DNA of 50,048 nucleotides. Source: Anaerophilus nitritigenes. GTDB taxonomy: Bacteria > Bacillota > Clostridia > Peptostreptococcales > Thermotaleaceae. The translations under genes were made by a program, and so were the position numbers. Each line of letters begins with the position of its first letter. The stretch's first letter is position 1. The stretch is taken from positions 1-50,048 of the forward strand of contig NZ_RYYS01000061.1 of the NCBI RefSeq assembly GCF_004138215.1. Reading direction: 5' to 3'. Under the pieces are notes generated by a model. It was not told the origin of the DNA. It searched no databases and worked only from the letters and a program-made list of their open reading frames with translations. Positions 41,774 through 50,048 of this stretch are shown here, piece by piece.

Positions 41774-43378
41774 TTATTTTCTAATGGTTATCATACTAGA
41801 TTCTAATTGAACACCTTTATTTCTATCTTCAAAAGTTTGAATGACCCATTCATTATTAAATAAAACAACTGGATTTTCATCTTCGTCAAATACTAAAAGC
41901 GTATCCATTGGAAGGGAAAATTTTTTATCTTTTATGTTGTCCCCTTTAATCCACCTTGCATAACGATAAGACAAGTTTTCTCTTATAAGATCTACCCCAT
42001 ACTCATTTTTTAAACGGTATTCTAAAACTTCAAATTGTAATACTCCTACAACACCAATAATCAATTCTTCCATTCCTATATCTGCTCTTTTGAATACTTG
42101 TATAGTACCTTCTTCTGCCAATTGTGTAATTCCTTTTGTAAATTGTTTTCTTTTTAGAGCATTTTTTATATAGACTTTTGCAAAATGTTCTGGAGAAAAC
42201 ATTGGTATTCCTTCATATTCTATATCTGATTTACCTTCACACACAGTATCTCCTATTTTAAAAATTCCTGGATCATGAATTCCTATAATATCTCCTGGAA
42301 AGGCTGTTTCTACAATAACTCTATCTTGTGCTAGGAACTGTTGTGGTTGTGCTAATTTGATTTTTTTATTTCCTTGAACATGATTTACAGTCATTCCCTT
42401 TTCAAACTTTCCTGAGCAAATTCTCAAAAACGCAATACGATCACGATGTGTAGGATTCATATTGGCTTGAATTTTAAAAATAAATCCTGAAAAGTTTTGT
42501 TCTTCTGGTGAAATAAATCCTTGATTGCTATTTCTTGGACTAGGAGGTCTTGTCATATCCAAAAAAGCTTTTAAAAATGGTTCTACTCCAAAATTAGTGA
42601 TTGCACTTCCAAAAAATACAGGAGTTAAATCTCCTTTTAATATCTCATCTAGATTAAACTCGTCTCCTGCGATATCAATGAGTTCTAATTCCTCCAACAA
42701 TTTTTCATATAAATCATCTCCCAAAATTGTTGGCAATTTGGGATCATCTAAAGATATAGTTTGTAGCTGTGACATAGATTGTCCACGATCTCCATCTTTA
42801 AAAACTTCTACTTGTTTTTTAAATCTATTATAAACCCCTTTAAAATCTTTTCCTGATCCTATAGGCCAATTGGCAGGATATGATTTTATTCCTAGATTTG
42901 TTTCAATATCTTCTAATAATTCAAATGGGTCTTGTCCTTGTCTATCCAGCTTGTTAATAAAAGTAAAAATTGGAATTCCTCTCATTTTACAAACTTTAAA
43001 TAATTTTTTCGTTTGATCCTCAATCCCTTTTGCAGAGTCTACTACCATTACAGAACTATCTGCTGCCATGAGTGTTCTGTATGTATCTTCACTAAAATCT
43101 TGATGTCCTGGAGTATCTAATATATTGATACAATATCCATTATAATCAAATTGAAGAACACTTGATGTTACAGAAATTCCTCTTTGTTTCTCAATTTCCA
43201 TCCAATCAGAAACTGCATGCTTTTGAGATTTTCTTGATTTTACTGTTCCTGCTGTTCTTATAGCTCCACCATATAATAAGAATTTTTCAGTTAAAGTAGT
43301 TTTCCCAGCATCGGGATGGGATATGATTGCAAAAGTTCTTCTTCTTTTTACTTCATCTATGAATTGTTTATTGTCCAT
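41774..43378 (-). CDS. prfC: Peptide chain release factor 3 (RF3)
   Basis: This 534-residue translational GTPase recycles RF1 and RF2 after termination. G1 is SHPDAGKTTLTEKFL, G2 includes the RGISVTSSV switch, G3 is DTPGHQDFSEDTYR and G4 is NKLDRQGQDPFELL. The remaining beta-barrel domains are typical of RF3 (IFKIQANMNPTHRDRIAFLR). Length matches the family (about 530). It is full length and monocistronic, with a terminator downstream and a 175-bp divergent region to the XerS-like gene. Confidence 0.96.
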   Translation of the reverse strand: MDNKQFIDEVKRRRTFAIISHPDAGKTTLTEKFLLYGGAIRTAGTVKSRKSQKHAVSDWMEIEKQRGISVTSSVLQFDYNGYCINILDTPGHQDFSEDTYRTLMAADSSVMVVDSAKGIEDQTKKLFKVCKMRGIPIFTFINKLDRQGQDPFELLEDIETNLGIKSYPANWPIGSGKDFKGVYNRFKKQVEVFKDGDRGQSMSQLQTISLDDPKLPTILGDDLYEKLLEELELIDIAGDEFNLDEILKGDLTPVFFGSAITNFGVEPFLKAFLDMTRPPSPRNSNQGFISPEEQNFSGFIFKIQANMNPTHRDRIAFLRICSGKFEKGMTVNHVQGNKKIKLAQPQQFLAQDRVIVETAFPGDIIGIHDPGIFKIGDTVCEGKSDIEYEGIPMFSPEHFAKVYIKNALKRKQFTKGITQLAEEGTIQVFKRADIGMEELIIGVVGVLQFEVLEYRLKNEYGVDLIRENLSYRYARWIKGDNIKDKKFSLPMDTLLVFDEDENPVVLFNNEWVIQTFEDRNKGVQLESSMITIRK

Positions 43379-43562
43379 GTTTTCATTCCTCTTTAAGTAA
43401 ATTTTTAACTCTTAAATTTTATCTTTTTATTTGTTTTCTGTCAATTTTTATTATTTTTCAGTAATCCTCTATCATTGTATTTCTACCTTATTAATAATTG
43501 CCTTATTTTTTATATTTATGCTAAAATAATCATAGAGATACTATATTCTAGGAGTGTTTACT

Positions 43563-44696
43563 ATGACAAAACAAATACTAAAAATTCATAATAAATCTGA
43601 TATACCTGATAATATTGTTCAAAAAGAAAATCAACTTATTGAAAAATGTATTGAAATAGAAAAGCAACTACCTACATTTATGAAAGATTTCTTTATCTAT
43701 CTTAAAAATGGTGTTGCACTATCTACTAGACACGCTTATTTACAAGATATTCTTTTTTTCTGTAAATACCTTTTATTAGAAACCAATCTTACAAAAGCTT
43801 CTCAAACAGAAGAAATCTCTCAAGATGATTTTAATGGTATTAAAGCTAGAGATATCAATAGATTTATAGGAGATTATTGTACAAGATATATAGTTGAAGA
43901 AAATGGAACTCCTACGATTATGGAAAATCACAACAGGGCTCTAGCAAGAAAAAAATCTTCTTTAACTGTATTATTCAAATATTTGTTTAGAGATGAAATT
44001 GTAAAAGAAAATATTACAGATGGAATTAACCCCATTCGTCTTCCCAAACCTCAACCTGATGCTATTAAAAAGCTTGAAATTGATGAAGTAGCAAAAATGT
44101 TAGATACAGTAGAGTCAGGATTAGGTCTTACAGAAAAAGAACTTATTTATTGGGAAAAAACAAAGCATCGAGACAAGGCTATATTGGTTTTATTTGTTAC
44201 ATACGGTCTACGACTTAAAGAATTACAACAATTAAATATTTCTTCTTTTAATTTTAATCGAGGAGATTTTAAAATATATAGAAAACGTGGAAAAGAAGTC
44301 AACATGCCTCTGAATTACTCTGTTGAAAAGGTAATCAAAGACTATATTTCTATAGAGAGAGCTTCTGATGATCAAATCTCAGAAAAGCATAAAGATGCAC
44401 TTTTTTTATCTCTTCAAAAAACCAGAATGACTGAAAAAGCTATTCGCCAATTGGTAAAAAAATATACTTCTATTGCTTTAGGTACTACTCCTTCTAATGG
44501 ATATAGTCCTCATAAATTAAGAGCTACGGCTGCTACTTCTTTGATTCAAAATGGATTTTCTATTTATGATGTACAAAATCTATTAGATCATGATAATGTG
44601 ACGACGACGCAATTGTATGCTGCCCATAAAAAGAATGTAAAACGTGAAATTGTAGATCAATTTGAATGGTTAGAAGAATATGATCATAAAAAATAG
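43563..44696 (+). CDS. xerS: XerS-like tyrosine recombinase
   Basis: This 377-residue recombinase resembles XerS, the single-enzyme chromosome dimer resolvase of streptococci and related Firmicutes. The N-terminal core-binding domain (about 25-165) precedes the catalytic domain. Catalytic residues are Arg in YGLRLKELQQL (about 216), the Lys hairpin RKRGKEVNMPL, His-x-x-Arg in SPHKLRATAAT, the second His in LLDHDNVTTTQ and the nucleophilic Tyr in TTQLYAAH (about 352). It is longer than XerC/D, as XerS is. The ATG follows AGGAG; an upstream GTG at 43554 overlaps that site. No dif site was found in the window. Confidence 0.8.
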   Translation: MTKQILKIHNKSDIPDNIVQKENQLIEKCIEIEKQLPTFMKDFFIYLKNGVALSTRHAYLQDILFFCKYLLLETNLTKASQTEEISQDDFNGIKARDINRFIGDYCTRYIVEENGTPTIMENHNRALARKKSSLTVLFKYLFRDEIVKENITDGINPIRLPKPQPDAIKKLEIDEVAKMLDTVESGLGLTEKELIYWEKTKHRDKAILVLFVTYGLRLKELQQLNISSFNFNRGDFKIYRKRGKEVNMPLNYSVEKVIKDYISIERASDDQISEKHKDALFLSLQKTRMTEKAIRQLVKKYTSIALGTTPSNGYSPHKLRATAATSLIQNGFSIYDVQNLLDHDNVTTTQLYAAHKKNVKREIVDQFEWLEEYDHKK

Positions 44697-44722
44697 TCCT
44701 TTTGCATAGGACTATTTTTTTT
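44689..44722. terminator. Bidirectional terminator between xerS-like gene and yneA
   Basis: A stem, AAAAATAGTCCT with AGGACTATTTTT (loop about 7 nt), overlaps the recombinase stop codon and has a U-run on either strand. It serves the convergent recombinase and yneA genes. Confidence 0.85.
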
Positions 44723-44789
44723 AAAATAAAATTTAAAATTTAAAAATAGATAAATGTATTCTTCGTTATTAATCTACTCGGAATATATT

Positions 44790-45089
44790 CTACTCTATTG
44801 GTATTTTTATAATTTGACCAGGATAAATTTCAAGTGAATTCATTTCATTAATGACACTAATTTCATAGAGAGTTTTTCTAACATCTTTATTTTTAGGTGT
44901 AAATTGTTTTGCTAAATTCCATAGAGTATCTCCATATTTTATATGTACCTCTACGTATCTTATCTCCTCCATATCTCCTATATTTGCTTTTACTGTGACC
45001 ATAAAAACTAAAGATACTAATAAAATTACTATTATGATCATCATCATACTATGGAATGGATTTTGTACATAAAAATTTTTTGTTCTCAT
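44790..45089 (-). CDS. yneA: YneA-like cell division suppressor (LysM protein)
   Basis: This is a 99-residue protein with a basic N-terminus, one transmembrane helix (about 20-37, MIIIVILLVSLVFMVTV) and a C-terminal LysM domain (VEVHIKYGDTLWNLAKQF then EIYPGQIIKIPI) that binds peptidoglycan. YneA is made in the SOS response and delays septation. It is divergent from lexA, with three LexA boxes in between. The start is the ATG at 45087-45089 behind GAGGTGG; a longer upstream frame would run through the promoter. Confidence 0.88.
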   Translation of the reverse strand: MRTKNFYVQNPFHSMMMIIIVILLVSLVFMVTVKANIGDMEEIRYVEVHIKYGDTLWNLAKQFTPKNKDVRKTLYEISVINEMNSLEIYPGQIIKIPIE

Positions 45090-45100
45090 ATCTGCCACCT

Positions 45101-45114
45101 CGAACACTAGTTCT
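45101..45114. promoter_or_regulatory. LexA box 1 (yneA 5' region)
   Basis: CGAACACTAGTTCT fits the Firmicute SOS box CGAACRNRYGTTYC. It lies downstream of the yneA -10, in the 5' untranslated region. Confidence 0.7.
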
Positions 45115-45122
45115 TTTTCATT

Positions 45123-45151
45123 ATTGTAACAGAACAAATGTTCTTTGTAAA
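45123..45151 (-). promoter_or_regulatory. yneA promoter with LexA box 2
   Basis: On the minus strand TTTACA (45151-45146), 17 bp, TACAAT (45128-45123). The spacer holds AGAACAAATGTTCT (45131-45144), a near-perfect LexA palindrome, so LexA should block the promoter directly. Confidence 0.8.
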
Positions 45152-45169
45152 TAGTATTTACAAAATTTC

Positions 45170-45209
45170 CGAACAGACGTTTGATATTCATTTCTTTGTA
45201 TGCTATAAT
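45170..45209 (+). promoter_or_regulatory. lexA promoter with LexA box 3
   Basis: TTGATA (45181-45186), 17 bp, TATAAT (45204-45209) faces lexA. CGAACAGACGTTTG (45170-45183) overlaps the -35, which indicates LexA autorepression. Confidence 0.85.
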
Positions 45210-45342
45210 AAAAAAGTATTCATTTAAAAGATCTATACGTTTAATTTTTTTGAACTACATAATGGAAATTATAAAATTATCCACAATTTTATTAGGTATA
45301 TAATTTCTTAGTTACTATAAAAAATATTGTGAGGTGCTTATT

Positions 45343-45951
45343 ATGGCGCAAAATTTAACAAAACAACAAGAAAAAATACTAAACTATATAAAAACTATTG
45401 TAAATACAAAAGGATATCCTCCATCAGTGCGAGAGATATGTGCAGCTGTAGGTTTAAAATCTACCTCTACTGTTCATAGTCATTTATCTAATCTTGAAAA
45501 AAATGGATATATTAGACGAGATCCTACAAAACCTAGAACTATTGAAATTCTTGAAGAAGATAGAGTCCATAGAAAAGAAACTGTAGATATTCCTATCGTA
45601 GGAAAGGTTACTGCTGGAGAACCTATTTTAGCTGTACAAAATATTGAAGATTCTTTTCCTGTTCCTGCAGATTTTTTGGATAACAATAATCACTTTATGT
45701 TAACCGTAAGAGGGACCAGTATGATTGATGCTGGCATATTAGATGGAGATTATGTTTTAGTTAAACAAAAAAACACAGCAGACAATGGAGAAATTGTAGT
45801 AGCTCTCTTAGAAGATGAATCTACTGTAAAAAGATTTTTCAAAGAAAAAGACTGCATAAGATTGCAGCCCGAAAATTCTTCTATGTCTCCTATTTTTACA
45901 AAGGACGTAACTATATTAGGAATCGTAAAAGGAGTATTTAGAAAATTATAG
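45343..45951 (+). CDS. lexA: LexA SOS repressor
   Basis: This repressor is about 202 residues. The winged helix-turn-helix is at the N-terminus ([23 protein letters not shown] recognition region), and the self-cleavage site Ala-Gly is in VTAGEPIL. The catalytic dyad is Ser in GTSMIDAGI and Lys in STVKRF. RecA filaments trigger autocleavage and derepress SOS genes such as yneA. The ATG at 45343 follows GAGGTG. Divergent to yneA and itself under a LexA-box promoter. Confidence 0.96.
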   Translation: MAQNLTKQQEKILNYIKTIVNTKGYPPSVREICAAVGLKSTSTVHSHLSNLEKNGYIRRDPTKPRTIEILEEDRVHRKETVDIPIVGKVTAGEPILAVQNIEDSFPVPADFLDNNNHFMLTVRGTSMIDAGILDGDYVLVKQKNTADNGEIVVALLEDESTVKRFFKEKDCIRLQPENSSMSPIFTKDVTILGIVKGVFRKL

Positions 45952-45986
45952 TATAAAAAAAAATAAATTGAACATACTTTGAATAT

Positions 45987-46055
45987 GAGAATAAGATGAA
46001 CAAATATTTTAGTCCCCCTTTAATATTTGATTCTTTCATCTTATTCTCTTTTTCT
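45987..46055 (+). terminator. Terminator of lexA
   Basis: The outer 12-bp stem GAGAATAAGATG/CATCTTATTCTC (45987-45998, 46037-46048) is followed by TTTTTCT. An inner stem CAAATATT/AATATTTG lies within the loop, making an unusually long hairpin. Confidence 0.8.
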
Positions 46056-46129
46056 AAAAATGGAATACTGGAATAAAATAAAGATTTTATAAGTTTAAAA
46101 TCATTTATCATAAGCTGTAGATCAAATAA

Positions 46130-48142
46130 TTAGATCTTAAACTGCTTGATAATCTCTTCTAGTTCTTCTGAAATTTTTGCTAATCCTTCACTAGAATTTG
46201 CAATCTCTTCTATAGATGCTGCCTGCTCTTCCATAGAAGCTGAAGCTTCTTGTGTTCCTGCTGCGTTTTCTTCTGCTATAGCAGATAAATTTTGCATAAG
46301 CTCTACTAATTTATTTTTATTCTCTATCATATTTTTTGATGAACTATTAAGCTTATTAATTACTTCTTTAACAGATTCAATAGCCTGTGCAATAGAGTCA
46401 AACTTTACTTTTGTTTCACCTACACTTTGCTTTTGTTGATCTGCGATTCCTTTTACTTTATTCATTCCTTCTACTGCATTTTTTGATTGTTCTTTTAATC
46501 CTTCTATTACATCTTTAATGTCTTCCGTAAAACGATTAGAATCTTCAGCTAGTTTTCGAATTTCCTCAGCTACTACCGCAAAGCCTCTTCCTGCTTCTCC
46601 TGCACGAGCTGCTTCAATAGCTGCATTTAAAGCTAATAGATTCGTTTGATCTGCTATACTTTGAATCATTTCACTAGCTGTTTCAATTTTTTCAGCACTT
46701 TCATTATTTTTTAAAATAATATCATATATATTTTGTGTTGCTTGATTGTTTTGATCTGTATGATTCATAAGAATATTCAAAATTAAAAATCCTTCCTCTT
46801 TTTCTTTTTCAATGACTTGAGTTGCTTGATTCAGTTCTTTTAAATACTTTATATCTTTTTCTATTAGATTGCTTACTTCATCTACATGATGAGCAGAATT
46901 TTCTGTATCCCTTGCTTGATCATTAGCTCCTTTTGCTATTTCTTCTATCGTCTTTGCCACTTCTTCTGAAGCTAGAGCAGACTGTTCTGTAATCGTTGTT
47001 AACTCTTCTGAGGATGATGCTATATAATTAGAAGAATCCTTCGTTTTTATAATAAAATTTCTAATAGCATCTTCCATTTTTTTAAGTGAATGAACCATAC
47101 TGCCGATTTCATCTTTTCGATGTGCATATTTAAAAGTTTTAAAGTTTTCATCCATATGAAAATCCAAATTAGCCTGCTTATTAATTACTTTTGTAATATC
47201 TACAATTGGTTTTGAAATGGTTCCACTTACAAAACAGGTAATGAGTGCTCCAATAACAATTGCAATCATCGTCAATATAATTAAAATATTTCTAAGATGA
47301 TTTACCTCGTTTAAAATTTCACTAGCCTCTATACTAACCATTATAATCCAAGGAGTTCCTTCTACTGGAGCAAATCCTACGATCCTATCTACTCCTTCAT
47401 AAAAGTAATCTCCACTGCCTATTTCTCTTGTTAATATTTTATTTTTAATAAGTTCTCCAAATTGACGAAGCTCTGGATTTTCTTTAGCCTTTTCTACAAT
47501 ATTATCTTGCTTAATAACTAATTCTATATTTTTATCACCTACCACAATTCCTTCATTATTAATAATAGTTGCATATCCTGTTTTTCCATAGGTTACTTTA
47601 CTTGCAATTTCACTTAATGTAGTTCCTTCTCTTGTTCCATACAATACCCCTTTTTCATTATCATTAAAAGTAACAGGAGCCGCATAAGTCATGATAGGTT
47701 TTCCTGTTGATTTACTAATAATTATATCTGATGCATTAGACTCTCCTTTTAAGGCTTTTTGAATATATTCTCGACTACTTACATCTACTGTGCTTGGGGT
47801 ACTTTCTAAAAGAGTACTATATCCGTTTTTATCAGACAAACAAAAACGAAGATATCCTGTTCTTTTAGCTTCTGCTTCACAAAGAGCGATCTTTTGTTCT
47901 AAAGAAATATCTTTATTTTGTATAACTGCATTTTGAGCTACAGATTCCACATATCTTAATTCCACTTCAATTTTTGTTTGTATGTACTTTGCATTAACCT
48001 GTGCTATATTCTTTAACTCCTTATGAGCATCTTCTAGTAACTGTTTACTCACTAGATTTATAGATACAAATGATAATCCTACACTTAAAATAAATATAAC
48101 TACAGTAAATATAGCTATTAATCTGATTTTTAATGATTTCAT
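46130..48142 (-). CDS. Methyl-accepting chemotaxis protein
   Basis: This is a membrane chemoreceptor of about 670 residues. The first transmembrane helix (about 7-28) and second (about 285-305) bracket an extracellular double-Cache-type sensor ([51 protein letters not shown]). A HAMP domain follows, then the long signalling coiled coil with the conserved tip [19 protein letters not shown]. The start is the ATG at 48142 behind GGAGGG; an upstream in-frame ATG precedes that site. Cache domains in this group commonly bind amino acids or other small acids; the ligand is unknown. Confidence 0.93.
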   Translation of the reverse strand: MKSLKIRLIAIFTVVIFILSVGLSFVSINLVSKQLLEDAHKELKNIAQVNAKYIQTKIEVELRYVESVAQNAVIQNKDISLEQKIALCEAEAKRTGYLRFCLSDKNGYSTLLESTPSTVDVSSREYIQKALKGESNASDIIISKSTGKPIMTYAAPVTFNDNEKGVLYGTREGTTLSEIASKVTYGKTGYATIINNEGIVVGDKNIELVIKQDNIVEKAKENPELRQFGELIKNKILTREIGSGDYFYEGVDRIVGFAPVEGTPWIIMVSIEASEILNEVNHLRNILIILTMIAIVIGALITCFVSGTISKPIVDITKVINKQANLDFHMDENFKTFKYAHRKDEIGSMVHSLKKMEDAIRNFIIKTKDSSNYIASSSEELTTITEQSALASEEVAKTIEEIAKGANDQARDTENSAHHVDEVSNLIEKDIKYLKELNQATQVIEKEKEEGFLILNILMNHTDQNNQATQNIYDIILKNNESAEKIETASEMIQSIADQTNLLALNAAIEAARAGEAGRGFAVVAEEIRKLAEDSNRFTEDIKDVIEGLKEQSKNAVEGMNKVKGIADQQKQSVGETKVKFDSIAQAIESVKEVINKLNSSSKNMIENKNKLVELMQNLSAIAEENAAGTQEASASMEEQAASIEEIANSSEGLAKISEELEEIIKQFKI

Positions 48143-48163
48143 AATATACCCTCCATTTTTCAT

Positions 48164-48723
48164 ACAATAGTGCTGAATTTCCCACTAATTTTAAATCTCA
48201 AAATTTCATCTAAAGTTATATAGTTTTTTAAACAAATAATCAATCCCCCCATCATATAATGTAGTTTAAGCTAATTGAATCATAGTACCACTCTTACAGT
48301 TACTAAATTTAAATACATTAAAAGAGCTACCCTTAGTTAAATTATATATTTTTCTACAATATTTTACAAATAATTATCAAAGTAAAGTGATAAATTGATC
48401 AAATTGATAAATTGATCAAATCTATCCATAGCTTTAAAATTGATTTTTATTAATAATATTTTACCTTATAAAGTTAATAATAGTAGTTATTTAATCTAAT
48501 TAAACATTTCTGTAATTTTTTAATATAAAAAGTTTCATTCGTCTGATGTATCCCTATTTTCCTTTAAAATGTATTTTTCATTTACTTAACTATTTTTAAA
48601 ATTGTAAAAAATACTTAAGTATGCTACTACTATAATAGCCATTACTATAAAAGTAAGGTGATCATCAAAAGACAACCACCTTAACAAACGTCGAATCTTA
48701 CCCCAACTATTGACATAGAGCCA
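48164..48723. other. Long AT-rich region with a tandem repeat and a possible IS remnant end
   Basis: No supported gene was found. Two near-identical 17-bp units (GATAAATTGATCAAATT/C) lie in tandem at 48389-48422. On the minus strand, GGCTCTATGTCAATAG then TTGGGGTAAG (48722-48697) recalls ISL3-family insertion-sequence ends, but no partner end or transposase is seen. A minus-strand open frame (48738-48586) containing GKIRRLLRWLSFDDH and a hydrophobic tail has no ribosome site and is not called. Confidence 0.35.
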
Positions 48724-48761
48724 GAAAATCCCTAGCACCACGGTGGTAAATAGGGATTTTC
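48724..48761 (-). terminator. Terminator-like hairpin after the RHS/immunity genes
   Basis: An 11-bp perfect stem GAAAATCCCTA (48724-48734) with TAGGGATTTTC (48751-48761) contains an inner ACCAC/GTGGT. It lies 156 bp beyond the small membrane protein; the T-run is only four long. Confidence 0.5.
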
Positions 48762-48916
48762 ATAGAAATTAAATATTCATTTTTTGTTGATTTATAGTAC
48801 CTTTTTCACCCCTTATTTTGTACGTACATGAGAAATTTGAGAATTTTTCGTACATAGCTAACGGGATTTGTATAGTGATTGTTGTTCATTTGGCGCTAGG
48901 TATCCCCACCAAAACC

Positions 48917-49207
48917 CTAATTATTCTTATTTTTTTTATTGCCTAACCATAAGAACATATACCTATCTTCAATTACTTTACGTTCGAACACAGCTTGAAA
49001 CACCCTGATACAAATATATATTAATGCAAGACCTGCAAAAGCTATCCTTGCTTCTAAACTATCAAAAGTCCCTTTAATAAATGTCTCAACTAGTCCAACT
49101 AATAACATTAATGCTAAGATAGTAAATCCAAGTGTATGCATCCACATAAATTTTTTAAATCCTAATGCTTTTAAAAACTTTTCAAAGTATAAAATTAAAT
49201 GATTCAT
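48917..49207 (-). CDS. Small membrane protein, candidate immunity protein of the RHS toxin
   Basis: This 96-residue protein has two clear transmembrane helices (TLGFTILALMLLVGLVETF and IAFAGLALIYICIRVF) and a lysine- and asparagine-rich C-terminus. The ATG follows AAAGGAG, 47 bp after the frame encoding the RHS C-terminal tip. The gene directly after an RHS toxin tip is usually its immunity protein, and a membrane location would suit a toxin acting on the membrane. No family was recognised, so the role is inferred from position only. Confidence 0.55.
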   Translation of the reverse strand: MNHLILYFEKFLKALGFKKFMWMHTLGFTILALMLLVGLVETFIKGTFDSLEARIAFAGLALIYICIRVFQAVFERKVIEDRYMFLWLGNKKNKNN

Positions 49208-49254
49208 TATATTACTCCTTTCTCATTAATCCCCCAATAACTTCAAGGAGTCTC

Positions 49255-49776
49255 CTAATCCGAATCTTGTCCGTGCCCTTGATTTGTAATATCAATTTTT
49301 GCTATTACTCCAATTCCGAATGCCCCTCCAACTTCCACATTTACATAATGATATACATTATTTTCATCAATATAATTTACTCCAGCTTTAAGATGTCCCC
49401 CTATAGAGCCTCCGCTTGGAGCAAGTCCAATTGTTGTCTGAGTGTTTTTACCTTTCAAATCAATATTCGCTTGCCCTTCGACAATTGCTGCATATCCAGA
49501 TAACGAAAGTTCCCCACTGACACCTTCTTGTTTATCAAATACAGCACCACCATAAGCTCTTCCATATGAACCACTTAAATCAATATTCGCATTTTCCCTT
49601 CCGATATTATTGATTTGCCCATTAACAATATGCCCATCGACTGAGAGACCTACATCACCTTTCGTAATTTTTGTTTTGGCGACTTTAATATAGTAGTTCT
49701 CTCCTTCCGGGCTACCCAATCCATTTATATCCGCTCTTAAATTGACTCCATTGTCATTATTTTTATTCCCCCTCAT
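49255..49776 (-). CDS. RHS C-terminal tip domain in a shifted frame
   Basis: This frame of about 173 residues starts at an ATG at 49776 and overlaps the RHS core frame, which stops at 49763. The text is glycine- and asparagine-rich, with predicted beta-strands (NGVNLRADINGLGSPEG, YGRAYGGAVFDKQEGVSG, TIGLAPSGGSIGGHLKAGV) and ends GHGQDSD. Removing one G from the five-G run (C at 49768-49772) would join it in frame to the RHS protein. It is probably the variable C-terminal domain of the RHS protein, now frameshifted, or expressed separately; a GAGAG lies nine bases upstream of the ATG. The function of the domain is not recognised. Confidence 0.55.
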   Translation of the reverse strand: MRGNKNNDNGVNLRADINGLGSPEGENYYIKVAKTKITKGDVGLSVDGHIVNGQINNIGRENANIDLSGSYGRAYGGAVFDKQEGVSGELSLSGYAAIVEGQANIDLKGKNTQTTIGLAPSGGSIGGHLKAGVNYIDENNVYHYVNVEVGGAFGIGVIAKIDITNQGHGQDSD

Positions 49777-50048
49777 TAGCAAATGCTCTCTCTTTGTTTA
49801 CACTAGCAAATCCACTTGGATCATAATAATTTACTGGATTGTTCCTACAGTATGCATATAAATTCAGTCCATCCCCACGATATACATCTTCTTGTGTAAA
49901 TCTACCTATGATAGGGTTATAACATCTTGCTCTTAGGTAATACTGCTGGGTTACATTATCATATTGCTGTCCTGTATAAGTAATTCGATTTGAAATTTTT
50001 TCTTCTTTTTTTAGTATAGCACCAAAGGCATCATAGTGGTATTCATTT
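49763..50048 (-). CDS. RHS repeat-associated core protein, C-terminal part (partial)
   Basis: The gene runs off the right edge. The visible C-terminal 94 codons have the RHS core signature: YHYDAFGAILKK, ITYTGQQYDNVTQQYYLRAR, CYNPIIGRFTQED, GDGLNLYAYCRNNPVNYYD and PSGFAS. RHS proteins are large secreted shells that carry a toxic domain after the PxxG-type boundary. Here the frame ends 14 codons beyond PSGF, at a TAA (49765-49763), while the tip domain continues in the +1 frame. It is thus either a frameshifted toxin gene or a slippage/phase-variable one. Confidence 0.85.
   Translation of the reverse strand, partial: NEYHYDAFGAILKKEEKISNRITYTGQQYDNVTQQYYLRARCYNPIIGRFTQEDVYRGDGLNLYAYCRNNPVNYYDPSGFASVNKERAFANEGE

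Noticed and set aside
48586-48738. 50-residue minus-strand ORF with a hydrophobic C-terminus
   Set aside because: It starts at a GTG without a ribosome site and runs through the terminator-like hairpin and possible IS end.

Overview
The window looks like a chromosomal segment from a low-GC, endospore-forming anaerobic Firmicute (class Clostridia). The base composition is strongly AT-rich, start codons are often TTG or GTG behind strong purine-rich ribosome binding sites, and the left end carries the sporulation pair spoIVB-spo0A. A CD3324-family protein, a XerS-like recombinase and a lexA/yneA SOS pair agree with this. A relative of Alkaliphilus, Crassaminicella or Natronincola is plausible from gene order, but I could not test it. 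No rRNA, tRNA or CRISPR array was seen.

Layout. 1-2690: spoIVB and spo0A; spo0A has a sigma-H promoter with an overlapping 0A box. 2805-11249: an accessory island with a complete type I restriction-modification operon (hsdR, hsdM, hsdS), a 56-residue orphan and two tyrosine recombinases, one lacking two catalytic residues and one reduced to the catalytic domain. 11503-13142: a PadR regulator coupled to a HAAS-FtsW/RodA membrane protein. 13143-17002: a decayed region with coding remnants, a Smr-less MutS2-like ATPase coupled to a CD3324-family protein, a frameshifted gene and a 63-bp palindromic repeat whose second copy is at 20923. 17031-20902: a DUF362/ferredoxin protein, a methyltransferase and a YjiH-type membrane protein. 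21048-27631: an operon of the STM4015-STM4011 type (leucine-rich repeat protein, ATP-grasp enzyme, alkaline-phosphatase-fold hydrolase and two radical SAM enzymes, one fused to a HAD phosphatase) with a DUF5713 protein, all behind one good promoter. 28099-37722: the aromatic amino acid operon aroF-tyrA-aroB-aroA-aroC-pheA-aroE-aroK, followed by a carnitine/choline acyltransferase homologue. 37782-43378: a MerR regulator with a divergent MATE exporter, a second MATE exporter with a short upstream ORF, and prfC. 43563-48142: XerS-like recombinase, yneA/lexA with three LexA boxes, and a chemotaxis receptor. 48917-50048: the C-terminal end of an RHS-repeat toxin with a frameshifted tip and a small membrane protein that may be its immunity protein.

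The most striking regulatory feature is upstream of aroF. A consensus promoter drives a 53-codon leader ORF in which 16 residues are Phe, Tyr or Trp. It is followed by a classic terminator, and a 9-nt segment inside the leader ORF is perfectly complementary to the terminator's ascending arm and loop. This is the architecture of ribosome-mediated transcription attenuation, which is uncommon in Firmicutes, where T-boxes usually do this job. The most interesting gene cluster of unknown function is the STM4015-STM4011 operon, which looks like an uncharacterised peptide- or metabolite-modifying pathway.
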